Below, one piece after another: positions 33,519 through 42,195 of a stretch of 64,000 bases of DNA; positions within the stretch are counted from its first letter, which is position 1; every line of letters starts with the position of its first letter. Source of the stretch: Mucilaginibacter gossypii. Lineage in GTDB: Bacteria; Bacteroidota; Bacteroidia; Sphingobacteriales; Sphingobacteriaceae. A program made the position numbers and the translations under genes. The notes under the pieces were generated by a model. That model was not told the DNA's origin and did no database searches. It saw nothing but the letters and a program-made list of their open reading frames with translations. The stretch covers positions 210,919 through 274,918 of the forward strand of contig NZ_FNCG01000007.1 of NCBI RefSeq assembly GCF_900100945.1, given 5' to 3'.

Positions 33519-34403
33519 ATGATCAATTACTATAAATACCTGCCGGTAAGTAAAGAAGATGAAAACTGGGGTTTATGTGTTTTAAATGCCGGTTGCACGC
33601 GTATTGAAGCATCTGGCTTATATCCTTTTAAAAGCCATCCGGCCCACCATTATTTTAACTGGAACGCAGGCCGTGTTTTAAATGAATACCAGATCATATA
33701 TATCACTAAAGGCAAAGGCGTTTTTGAGTCGGACAGTTGCAGCCAAACCGAAGTTAAAGCAGGTACTATCATTATTCTTTTCCCCGGCGAAAGACACCGC
33801 TATAAACCCAATGGCGAAACCGGATGGGACGAATATTGGATAGGCGTTAAAGGTGAGATCATGGACAATCTGGCTAAAAGGAGTTTTTTCAAGCCCGATA
33901 ACCCTTGTTTATATATTGGGTTTAATGAAAATACATTTGACATTTTTAACTGCATCATCGAAAAAACGAAACTGGAAGGTCCAGGCTACCAGCCCCTCAT
34001 ATCCGGTGCCGCATTGCATTTGCTTGGCAGCTTCCATTCTATTATAAAACAAAACGCAGTCGAATCTGAAGACAAAGAAGTGATTATTAACAAGGCACGT
34101 CTATTGTTTAGGTCTAACATAGCCGAGGATTTTTCGCCAGAAATAGCCGCCGAGCAATTGCAGGTTGGTTATTCCTGGTTTCGTAAAGTGTTTAAAACCC
34201 ACACAGGCCTTTCACCTGGTCAGTATTATATTCAATTAAAAATTGAGCGTGCCAAAAGTTTGCTTAATGACCCAGGCATACCCATTAAACAGATTTCAAG
34301 TGATCTTCGGTTTGATTCTTATTTTTACTTTTCAAAACTCTTTAAAAAAAGAACCGGCTTAACCCCTTCAGAATATAGGAAACGAACCCGGGGTACTTTG
34401 TAA
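33519..34403 (+). CDS. AraC-family regulator of PUL-1 (paralogue A)
   Basis: 294 residues: N-terminal cupin domain with KSHPAHHYFNWNAGRVLNEY and FPGERHRYKPNGETGWDEYW, then a double helix-turn-helix (about 190-290: AAEQLQVGYSWFRKVFKTHT, DSYFYFSKLFKKRTGLTPSE). This sensor type binds sugars or sugar acids in related regulators. Lies divergent from the isomerase operon and just upstream of the GH43 gene. A close paralogue lies at 45518-46408, sharing the Y(K/F)KYL start, the GWxEYWxG phrase and overall length. Probable activator of both PUL-1 promoter regions. Confidence 0.9.
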   Translation: MINYYKYLPVSKEDENWGLCVLNAGCTRIEASGLYPFKSHPAHHYFNWNAGRVLNEYQIIYITKGKGVFESDSCSQTEVKAGTIIILFPGERHRYKPNGETGWDEYWIGVKGEIMDNLAKRSFFKPDNPCLYIGFNENTFDIFNCIIEKTKLEGPGYQPLISGAALHLLGSFHSIIKQNAVESEDKEVIINKARLLFRSNIAEDFSPEIAAEQLQVGYSWFRKVFKTHTGLSPGQYYIQLKIERAKSLLNDPGIPIKQISSDLRFDSYFYFSKLFKKRTGLTPSEYRKRTRGTL

Positions 34404-34530
34404 CACCTGCCATAAACAACAAATAAATTATCAAATAATGTAAGTATAATCTGGTTCTACTAAAATAATTTTGGAAAGCTACAGCTCTATGCTATACAAC
34501 ATATAAGCTTCCAAATAAACTTTAAGACCA

Positions 34531-36024
34531 ATGAAAACAATCATTATCACCACCATTCTAAGTTTTCTGCTATTTACACAAATTACCTTCGCACAAACCA
34601 TAAAAAACTTTAGCAGCAACGGGAAACAGCTAACCAGGTTTGATAACCTTAGCAATGCCATCGATGCTCATGATGGCGAAATAGCATTGTTTAATGGCAT
34701 ATATTATCTATATGGCACCAGTTATGATTGTGGCTTTGAATGGGGCAATAAGTCGGCCCCATTTTGTGGTTTTAAAGTATATTCATCTAAAGATCTTACC
34801 CATTGGACGGATAAGGGCTTTTTATTTAACGCTAAAACACCAGTATGGCAAACCCGATGCGATGGCAAAACTTATGGCTGTTTTCGCCCCCATGTTATTT
34901 ACAATCAGAAAACCCGACTGTATGTACTTTGGATAAATGTATATGATAATCGCGTTGGGTATCGCGTTTTCATGAGCAAAAAGCCAACAGGCCCATTTAC
35001 CGAAGCTAAGGAACCAACCCTTGCGGTTAACAGTGAAATGCCCGTAGCAGGCCTGAATAATGGCGACCATGATACGTTTGTTGATGATGACGGAACGGCT
35101 TATCTTGCTTATACCGACTGGCGTACAAAAGGCAGCATCGTGATTGAAAAGTTAAGTGCTGATTATCTTACTGGTACAGGTCAGCATGTTAAATCAGTTA
35201 CCGATGGCAAAACAGAAGCGCCCGCATTGTTTAAGCGAAAAGGCATTTACTATGTGGTTTACTCGGATCCTAACTGTGGGTATTGCTCGGGCACAGGCGC
35301 TTCTTATCGCACCGCCAGATCACCTTTGGGGCCATGGTCTGAAGGTAAAAAGATCAGCGACAATTCCTGCGGTGGACAACCCTCTTTTGTATCAACCTTT
35401 AAATTAAATTCAGAAACAGTTTTTCTTTTTGGCAGCGACTTATGGAACAACGCAGCCAAAAATGAGGCGCAAGCCAATTTTTACTGGGCTCCGCTTACTT
35501 TTGCTCCAGATGGCTCAATCAATCCATTGGTTTGTGGTGAAACTAATGTCCTTTCAAATTACAGTGCTGGCAAATCAACTCAGATTAATGATGATTTTAC
35601 TACCGCGTGTGATATCAATAAAACCAGGCATCGGGGACAATCATTTACCGCCGACCGCAACGGTACTTTATACCAGCTTGATTTTACCACATTTAAAAGC
35701 GGCTATCCGAATGCAGACCTTATGATAGAGTTATACAATACCGATAATGAATCAAATCCCACAGGTCCTGCAATTGCAGCTATAAGTCTAAAACAGGATA
35801 CACTATCGTGGGCGCCTAAAAATTATACGATTAAATTTAAAGCGGCTGTTATTAAAGGAAATCATTACCTCGCGGTTATCAAATCAACCACTACAACCGG
35901 TTGTTATGGTTTTGAATATAAAGAGTCTCAGGCTGGCGATTTTGCGGCAATGAGTAATGATGGAAGTGGCCAGTTTACCCAGGAAAAACAAAAGGAGATC
36001 AAACTAAAAGTTTACATTAAATAA
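34531..36024 (+). CDS. Exported GH43 glycosidase with C-terminal beta-sandwich
   Basis: 497 residues. Signal peptide 1-22 (ITFAQ end). The five-bladed propeller spans about 35-335 with the three GH43 acids in place: D48 in AHDGEI, the Asp pair at 179-181 in NGDHDTF, and E229 in TEAPALF. The blade YYLYGTSYDCGFEWG and several Cys recall GH43 subgroups 24/34, which act on galactans or arabinogalactans. Residues 350-497 look like a carbohydrate-binding beta-sandwich (GQSFTADRNGTLYQLDF). Periplasmic or surface exo-enzyme of PUL-1. It ends at a strong shared terminator facing susD. Confidence 0.85.
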   Translation: MKTIIITTILSFLLFTQITFAQTIKNFSSNGKQLTRFDNLSNAIDAHDGEIALFNGIYYLYGTSYDCGFEWGNKSAPFCGFKVYSSKDLTHWTDKGFLFNAKTPVWQTRCDGKTYGCFRPHVIYNQKTRLYVLWINVYDNRVGYRVFMSKKPTGPFTEAKEPTLAVNSEMPVAGLNNGDHDTFVDDDGTAYLAYTDWRTKGSIVIEKLSADYLTGTGQHVKSVTDGKTEAPALFKRKGIYYVVYSDPNCGYCSGTGASYRTARSPLGPWSEGKKISDNSCGGQPSFVSTFKLNSETVFLFGSDLWNNAAKNEAQANFYWAPLTFAPDGSINPLVCGETNVLSNYSAGKSTQINDDFTTACDINKTRHRGQSFTADRNGTLYQLDFTTFKSGYPNADLMIELYNTDNESNPTGPAIAAISLKQDTLSWAPKNYTIKFKAAVIKGNHYLAVIKSTTTTGCYGFEYKESQAGDFAAMSNDGSGQFTQEKQKEIKLKVYIK

Positions 36025-36050
36025 TTTTCTGATTTCATTTTCTGATATTA

Positions 36051-36088
36051 CAAAAAAGCAGGTAAACTATGGCTTACCTGCTTTTTTG
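36051..36088. terminator. Bidirectional rho-independent terminator
   Basis: A perfect 15-bp stem CAAAAAAGCAGGTAA / TTACCTGCTTTTTTG with an 8-base loop, between the convergent GH43 and susD genes. Confidence 0.9.
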
Positions 36089-36108
36089 TTTGGTAGCTTT
36101 CAGATAAC

Positions 36109-37653
36109 TTAATAACCTGGGTTTTGGGTCAGTTTATTATTTATTTGCAACTCGCGGAAAGGGATAGCATAAATGAGTCTGTTTTGGGTAACGTTAAAGG
36201 TAGATGGCAATAAAAATCCGTACAATTTTTTCATCGTTACGCCTTTAGCGTTAAGGACATCAATTGCCATGTTATTGCGGATAAGGTCTGTCCATCTGTG
36301 GTTCTCAAATGCCAGTTCATGACGCATTTCGTCGGAAACGTTTTGCTTGGTGGCCTGTGCCAGATCTGGCAATCCCGCTCTTTTTCTAACCCTGTTAAGA
36401 TATTGTAATGCATCACCGCTTTTGCCTTCATCTACCAAACATTCGGCTAATAGCAACAATGCACCCGAATAGCGGAATACCGGCCAGTTATCATCTGTAT
36501 TATATTCAACCTGATATGGTGGGTGCAGGTACTTTTTAATAAAGTAATAATAACCTAAACCGGGGGTTGGTTTATAACCTACCGGGCTTTTAACCGCAGT
36601 AGTCGTAAGTACCTCATTAGCTACCGTTCCTTCGGCTACTGCAATAGAGGCAGGCAACCGGAGATCCCCCTGCTCATAGGAGTCAACCATTTCCTGGGTC
36701 GGAACGTTCCAACCGCCGCTGGTTAAGCCTCCACGTGCGTTGGTGCCACGTAAACCTAAAATAAATTCAGAATTTGTTGTTTTTGGGATAAACCTCCAAA
36801 TAAAATCACTTTGTTGCCCATCATTGCCTATTTTATATTGTACCTCAAAAATCGATTCCTGATTGTTTTTCTTCGTCGGATCAAATACACTGGCATAATC
36901 AGGCAAAAGTGCGTAATTCATTTTAGTAATATCCAGCAAGGCGGTTTCTGCTTTCCCATACTCCTTTGTCGGTTTTGACATATAGGTGTAAGCAAGTAGC
37001 ATTTTGGCTGCGCCCTGTGTTGCCCTACCCGATTGTGGGAAGGTTTTTACAACAGGTAAAAGTGGTATAGCAGCAGTAAGGTCTTTCACTATCTGGTTAT
37101 AAACATCATCTACCGAATTTCTGGGTAAAAAAGCGCCGTCTATATTGGTAACTTCTTCCAGTTGCAATGGTACACCACCATAATGCTGAACCAGATCATA
37201 ATAGTAAAACGCTCTTAAAAATAGAGCTTCGCCGGATATCTGGTCTTTATCTGCTTGTGCAAGGTTTGATTTGGCCAGGCGCGACAGCACTATGTTTACA
37301 GATGAAATGCCCGAATAATCATTACCGTATCGGTTACCGGGTGTATTTGGTTCCTGGCTGGATATATTGTTGTCAATAAACTCGGCCATTGCCTCGGCAC
37401 TGGTTGAGGTGCCCCTATCTGCAGAGTAAATGGTAAAAAAGGTATTGTCAGATCGCATTTCATCCATATAAATACCGATAAAGGCAACACCACGAAGGTT
37501 CGTGTAGGCTCCGGTTAGTGCCTGATTAAACTCAGCCGCGTTTTTAAAAAACGACGACGAACTTAGTGAGGTTTGCGGAACAAGATTGAGTGTATCCTTT
37601 TTACAGGAAACCATGCCCAACGTCATTAATATTACATATGATAACTTTTTCAT
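36109..37653 (-). CDS. SusD/RagB-family nutrient-binding lipoprotein (PUL-1)
   Basis: 514 residues. The lipobox ends at Cys17 (MVSCKKD), so the mature protein is lipidated and placed on the outer surface over its SusC partner as a lid. Helical TPR core: ALFLRAFYYYDLVQHYGGVP is the SusD signature, and a C-terminal RNRLIYAIPFRELQINNKLTQN ending follows. It starts 26 bp after susC and is the second gene of the pair. The bound glycan is unknown but should match the GH43 and six-hairpin enzymes. Confidence 0.95.
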   Translation of the reverse strand: MKKLSYVILMTLGMVSCKKDTLNLVPQTSLSSSSFFKNAAEFNQALTGAYTNLRGVAFIGIYMDEMRSDNTFFTIYSADRGTSTSAEAMAEFIDNNISSQEPNTPGNRYGNDYSGISSVNIVLSRLAKSNLAQADKDQISGEALFLRAFYYYDLVQHYGGVPLQLEEVTNIDGAFLPRNSVDDVYNQIVKDLTAAIPLLPVVKTFPQSGRATQGAAKMLLAYTYMSKPTKEYGKAETALLDITKMNYALLPDYASVFDPTKKNNQESIFEVQYKIGNDGQQSDFIWRFIPKTTNSEFILGLRGTNARGGLTSGGWNVPTQEMVDSYEQGDLRLPASIAVAEGTVANEVLTTTAVKSPVGYKPTPGLGYYYFIKKYLHPPYQVEYNTDDNWPVFRYSGALLLLAECLVDEGKSGDALQYLNRVRKRAGLPDLAQATKQNVSDEMRHELAFENHRWTDLIRNNMAIDVLNAKGVTMKKLYGFLLPSTFNVTQNRLIYAIPFRELQINNKLTQNPGY

Positions 37654-37679
37654 TTTTGTTTTGCTTAATAGATATTACA

Positions 37680-40600
37680 TTAAAAACCCGCATTTATACC
37701 CACTGATAATACCCGGGGGATAGGATAACCGGTAAAATCGCGGCCCTGGTTTAGCCCGTTTAAGCCTGCAAGTCCGGCCTCGGGGTTAAGCCCTGGATAT
37801 TTAGAGAAAATGAATGCATTTTGCGCGCTCAGATAAGCTCTGAAACTTCTGAAATATTTGGTCTTTTTAACTGGCAAGGTATAGCCCAGCGTAATATTTT
37901 TAACAGCAAGATATGTTGCCTTAAATACCTGCCGGCTGGTAAAGTTTCTGAAATCGGCAGTGGTTCCGCTTCTTGTTCTTGGATATATGCCGTCACCGGG
38001 ATCTTCTTCGGACCGCCAGCGATTGGCCACACCTTTTCTTACATTGAATACGCCATCAAGATTTTCTGTCGACTGAAACGCATCATCGGCAATATCGTTC
38101 CCGACTGAACCGGCCATTACTACACTTAGATCAAAGTTTTTGTAGGAGAAGCTGTTGGTAATACCATAAACAAAGGTTGGGTTCGGGTTACCGATATAGG
38201 TTCTGTCATAACTGTCAATTTTACCATCAGGAACACCATCTGGTCCGCTAACGTCTTTAAAACGGGCTGTACCAACCATGGCTGTAGCATTATGTGGTTG
38301 TGTATCAAACTCCTGCTGGGTCATGTAAACACCGGTGTTGATATAGCCGTAAAACAAGCCTATTGGATGGCCAACAGCTGTCCTGTTATCATCCCAGTAT
38401 TCATTGTAACCGCCAATAGGTGCATCATTGGTGCCCAGTTTTTTAACAAGGTTCCTGTCAAATGAAATATTGAAATTAGTATTCCATTTAAACGCCCCTA
38501 CAAGGTTTTTTGATCCAATGGTAAATTCATGCCCCCAGAAATCAAACCTGCCCACATTGGATGTGATGGTTGTAAACCCTGATTGAACGGGAATGTCTAT
38601 CCCATATAACAGACCATCGGTTTTTTTCCAGTAATAATCATAGGTAAATGACAACCTACTGTTAAACATTTCAAGATCTAAACCTAAGTCATAGCTGGTG
38701 GTGGTTTCCCAGGTTAAATCGTTATTGCCTATGCCACTAAGCGTTTTTCCAGGCGTAACCTGATTACTGAAAACATAATTGCTTGTATTAACCGAAGCCA
38801 GGTAGGTGTAGTTGCCAATATTATTGTTACCAACCTTACCGTAACTGGCCCTTAGTTTTAAAAAGTTTATAGGCTTTACATTCTTCAAAAATGCTTCGTC
38901 AGAGGCAACCCACCCTAATGATACCGAAGGGAAATTACCGTATTTGTTATTAGCCCCAAATTTTGAAGAGCCGTCTCGCCTGAAAGCAAAGGAAACAAGA
39001 TATTTACTGTCGTAATTGTAATTAAAACGACCGATATACGACAATAACGACCATTGTCCGAAGTTATTGGGATCAATATTCCCTATCCGGGTTGTTGCCG
39101 CGTTAATCCACTGAATGTTATCATCAGGGAATTGACTGGCATCAATGTAACTGTTCTCGCTCGAGTATCGCTGATAGGTGTAACCTGCCAACACATCAAA
39201 ATTATGTTTGCCTGCTAAAGTTTTTTGATATTTCAGCGTATTTTCACTTAGCCAGGTAGTAAAGCTGCTGCTGCCATAACGCCCCGTAGCCGGTTGCGGC
39301 GGCGCGCTGCCTAGTCCTCCTTGTGCCGTAGATGGTGTAAATTGCCGGTTAGTAGTATTGTCGGTGTTTACATTTATGGTTGTCTTAAACTTTAAACCAT
39401 CAATAATTTTCATTTCGGCAAATCCGTTGGCAATTACTCTTGTTGCTTTGGTTTTGTTAACTATTTGTGTTAACACCAGGTAATAGTTGGGGTTTGGGAA
39501 CATACCGGGTTGCGAAAACGACAACGGATAGGAACCATCGGGGTTTTTATAGTTTAGTGTAGGATCCATTAAAAAGGCATTTTCTATGATATTACGTCCG
39601 TTATCCAAACCAGGCACCACCTGGTTATTACCATAGGATACCTCCAAGTTAACTCCGATTGTTAATCTGTCAGATGCTGTGTAAATATTATTAGTCCTGG
39701 CAGTAAAGCGTTCATCATACGAATTGAGCATTACGCCTTCCTGCTTGTTGTAGTTCAAGTTGACAACCGATTTCAGATCTGTTGTGCCCGAGGCAAAAGC
39801 CAGGTTATAATTTTGAGTAACTGCATTACGTAATAAAATATCAAACCAGTTTGTACCAGGTTTACCGGCGTACTGAGCAGGGTTTTGATAAACCGTAGGT
39901 ACTCCTCCAGTGTAGCCTTCGTATCTGGCGGCATCCTCATAATACTCCTTTTTATACTGTGCAAATTCCTGGGGGTTCATAAGGTCGGGCTTGCCCCTGT
40001 CCGGGACTGACTGTACACCTGTATAAGCGCTAAAGTCCAGGCTTTTCTGACCAGTTTTAGCTTGCTTCGTGTTTACCAAAATAACGCCGTTGGCTGCACG
40101 TGAACCATACAACGAAGAAGCCGATGCATCCTTTAATACCGAAATAGTTTCAATTTCATCAGGACTTAGGGTTTGAAGCCCGCTTTCGGATGGAAAACCA
40201 TCAATAACAACCAGTGGGTTATTGCCCGCGTTAATGGATGCCGCACCACGGATGCGGAACGTCATTTCTGCACCCGGGGTTCCTGAATTTTGATTGATCT
40301 GCACACCGGCGAGCTTACCTTGTAATTTTTGGCCAATATTAGGTACCGGCATATCTTTAACCTCGGTAGCTTTTAGCTGACTTATGGCGCCGGTTACTTC
40401 ACGCTTATTTTGCGTACCATAGCTCACAACCACTACTTCTTTTAAATTTTGTGATATAGCGGCTAACCGCACATTAATCATATCGGAGTTTTGCACCGTA
40501 ACCTGTTGTTCTTTATAACCTATATACCTGAATATTAACACGCTGCCAACCGGTGCACTAATTTTAAACCTACCATTGAGATCTGTTTGGGTGCCTGTTG

Positions 40601-40775
40601 TTGTACCTTTTAAGGAAACAGAAACACCTACGGCCGGCTCGGAACTTACCGAATCTTTTACAGTGCCGGTAACTGCAACCTGGCCCTGCGACCGTAAAGG
40701 AAGGTACATGAGTAGCGCCAACATGAGTAGCGCGCTGTACTTCCACGGTTTAAAAAGTAAAAGTTTTTTTTTCAT
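37680..40775 (-). CDS. SusC/RagA-family TonB-dependent transporter (PUL-1)
   Basis: 1031 residues. A signal peptide (about 1-31) is followed by a carboxypeptidase-D-like domain (VTGTVKDSVSSEPAVGVSVS) and the phrase LKEVVVVSYGTQNKREVTGA that opens the plug; SLYGSRAANGVILVNTK closes the plug, then a 22-strand barrel ends with SVGINAGF and the terminal Phe. It imports oligosaccharides through the outer membrane using TonB energy together with SusD. No STN signalling domain is present, so regulation is not by an anti-sigma route. The 550-bp upstream region carries two PUL-1 motifs. Confidence 0.96.
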   Translation of the reverse strand: MKKKLLLFKPWKYSALLMLALLMYLPLRSQGQVAVTGTVKDSVSSEPAVGVSVSLKGTTTGTQTDLNGRFKISAPVGSVLIFRYIGYKEQQVTVQNSDMINVRLAAISQNLKEVVVVSYGTQNKREVTGAISQLKATEVKDMPVPNIGQKLQGKLAGVQINQNSGTPGAEMTFRIRGAASINAGNNPLVVIDGFPSESGLQTLSPDEIETISVLKDASASSLYGSRAANGVILVNTKQAKTGQKSLDFSAYTGVQSVPDRGKPDLMNPQEFAQYKKEYYEDAARYEGYTGGVPTVYQNPAQYAGKPGTNWFDILLRNAVTQNYNLAFASGTTDLKSVVNLNYNKQEGVMLNSYDERFTARTNNIYTASDRLTIGVNLEVSYGNNQVVPGLDNGRNIIENAFLMDPTLNYKNPDGSYPLSFSQPGMFPNPNYYLVLTQIVNKTKATRVIANGFAEMKIIDGLKFKTTINVNTDNTTNRQFTPSTAQGGLGSAPPQPATGRYGSSSFTTWLSENTLKYQKTLAGKHNFDVLAGYTYQRYSSENSYIDASQFPDDNIQWINAATTRIGNIDPNNFGQWSLLSYIGRFNYNYDSKYLVSFAFRRDGSSKFGANNKYGNFPSVSLGWVASDEAFLKNVKPINFLKLRASYGKVGNNNIGNYTYLASVNTSNYVFSNQVTPGKTLSGIGNNDLTWETTTSYDLGLDLEMFNSRLSFTYDYYWKKTDGLLYGIDIPVQSGFTTITSNVGRFDFWGHEFTIGSKNLVGAFKWNTNFNISFDRNLVKKLGTNDAPIGGYNEYWDDNRTAVGHPIGLFYGYINTGVYMTQQEFDTQPHNATAMVGTARFKDVSGPDGVPDGKIDSYDRTYIGNPNPTFVYGITNSFSYKNFDLSVVMAGSVGNDIADDAFQSTENLDGVFNVRKGVANRWRSEEDPGDGIYPRTRSGTTADFRNFTSRQVFKATYLAVKNITLGYTLPVKKTKYFRSFRAYLSAQNAFIFSKYPGLNPEAGLAGLNGLNQGRDFTGYPIPRVLSVGINAGF

Positions 40776-41327
40776 GAGATTTAATTAATTGGTTATTGTT
40801 TGCTTAAATTTTGGCATAGCAAAGCCAGGCCATGTATTGATGGCATTTTTTTTATTGGCTTTCAGAATTTTGGATTTTTTGGGTTGCTCAGTTCATAGCA
40901 AACCGGATCACTCAATATTAGATTTCCGGATTATTAAAAGATTTAGAACAATCTTCTTTACCTGTTAAGGAGGACTACCTGAGAACCAAAAATGACTTAC
41001 TGTTGCAGTAATGCTTTGTTTCATAATCAGTTTTATTAGTAATTTATTCTTATCGCGGCTGGTTAGATGGTTCGGCCGGATGAATTGGTATATAATTGTT
41101 ACATCAAAATTATTCGATAGTTTAAATTTTTAAATACATTATTTGGACATTAATTTGTACTTTTTGATAATTATGCAATAAGTAGTTTTTTATAAGATCG
41201 TTATAAGATCACTATCAGTTACCTAAAAACAGATATATCAAAAAGTACAAAAAAAAGCCCTTCATGTAATAACTGCTGAAATAGCTTTCATTATAATTTT
41301 GATTTCATAAACCAATTTTAGAACTAA
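40776..41327. promoter_or_regulatory. Divergent susC / dioxygenase promoter region with two regulator motifs
   Basis: The A+T-rich 552-bp region holds TTTGTACTTTTTGA at 41154-41167 and its exact complement TCAAAAAGTACAAA at 41238-41251, forming an inverted pair 84 bp apart. The same core is repeated directly in the 33.3-kb promoter. No gene is visible. The inverted set lies 77-174 bp before the dioxygenase start. Confidence 0.65.
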
Positions 41328-42143
41328 ATGAAAAATGAGCTATCGCCGCAGGACATTGCGCAATACCGCCATAATGGCTTTTTAGTAGTAGAAGATTTCC
41401 TTTCACCAGATGAGCTTGATTTTTGGCGAACAGCCCTTGATGAGGCAGTTGCAAACCGAAACGGCAACAAAATGCCCGATCGCAAAGAGGTTTATGGCAA
41501 AGGAGATGATGCCGACAAATCCTATTATGACAACGTTTTTGACCAGTTAATTAACCTATGGCAGGATAATGATAAAATTAAACAGATTATGGTCGACGAA
41601 CGGTTGGGCAAAATGGCAGCACAATTATCGGGCGCTGACGGTATAAGGATATGGCATGATCAGGCACTCATTAAAAAACCATGGGCCAACCCTACATCAT
41701 GGCACCTGGATACCCCCTACTGGTCATTTAGCGACCGCCGGGCATTATCTATCTGGGTGGCACTTGATGACGCAACGTATGAAAACGGCTGCCTCTTCTT
41801 CATACCAGGCTCCTATCTGCAAACAACTTTTGAAAACCCTGGTATCGGCAAAAACATGGGTGCCATTTTCACAACCTATCCCGAATTTAAAACAACTAAA
41901 GCTGTGGCTGCACCAATTAAAGCTGGCAGTTGTTCGTTTCACAACGGGCTTACCATACACGGAGCCCATGCAAATATGACACCAGGTTACAGACGAGCCA
42001 TGACCTGCGCCTATATGCCTGATGGAAGTACTTTTAATGGTATTCAAAATATTTTAAATGATGACGCATTTTCTAGTTTAAAAATAGGTGATGTATTAAA
42101 CAACAATGACCAAAACCCCTTAATTTACCACAAGAACCAATAA
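41328..42143 (+). CDS. Phytanoyl-CoA dioxygenase-like Fe(II)/2-oxoglutarate enzyme
   Basis: 271 residues, a double-stranded beta-helix of the PhyH family. The iron triad is visible as H126 and D128 (SWHLDTPYWS) and H211 (LTIHGAHAN); the 2-oxoglutarate-binding Arg is probably in GYRRAMTCAYMPDG. ALSIWVALDDATYENGCLFF matches family phrasing. No signal peptide, so cytosolic. PhyH relatives hydroxylate or oxidatively cleave small molecules; in this locus a sugar-derived or aglycone substrate is the natural guess. First gene of a plus-strand operon with a glycosidase and a sugar isomerase. Confidence 0.85.
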   Translation: MKNELSPQDIAQYRHNGFLVVEDFLSPDELDFWRTALDEAVANRNGNKMPDRKEVYGKGDDADKSYYDNVFDQLINLWQDNDKIKQIMVDERLGKMAAQLSGADGIRIWHDQALIKKPWANPTSWHLDTPYWSFSDRRALSIWVALDDATYENGCLFFIPGSYLQTTFENPGIGKNMGAIFTTYPEFKTTKAVAAPIKAGSCSFHNGLTIHGAHANMTPGYRRAMTCAYMPDGSTFNGIQNILNDDAFSSLKIGDVLNNNDQNPLIYHKNQ

Positions 42144-42195
42144 ACCCTTAACTTTATCTTTTACGATTCCTTATCTCCCATTAAATAACCAACCT

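Noticed and set aside
36237..40788. Several 60-95-codon frames antisense to or overlapping susC and susD of PUL-1
   Set aside because: Shadows of the long, intact minus-strand genes; no ribosome sites or family features.
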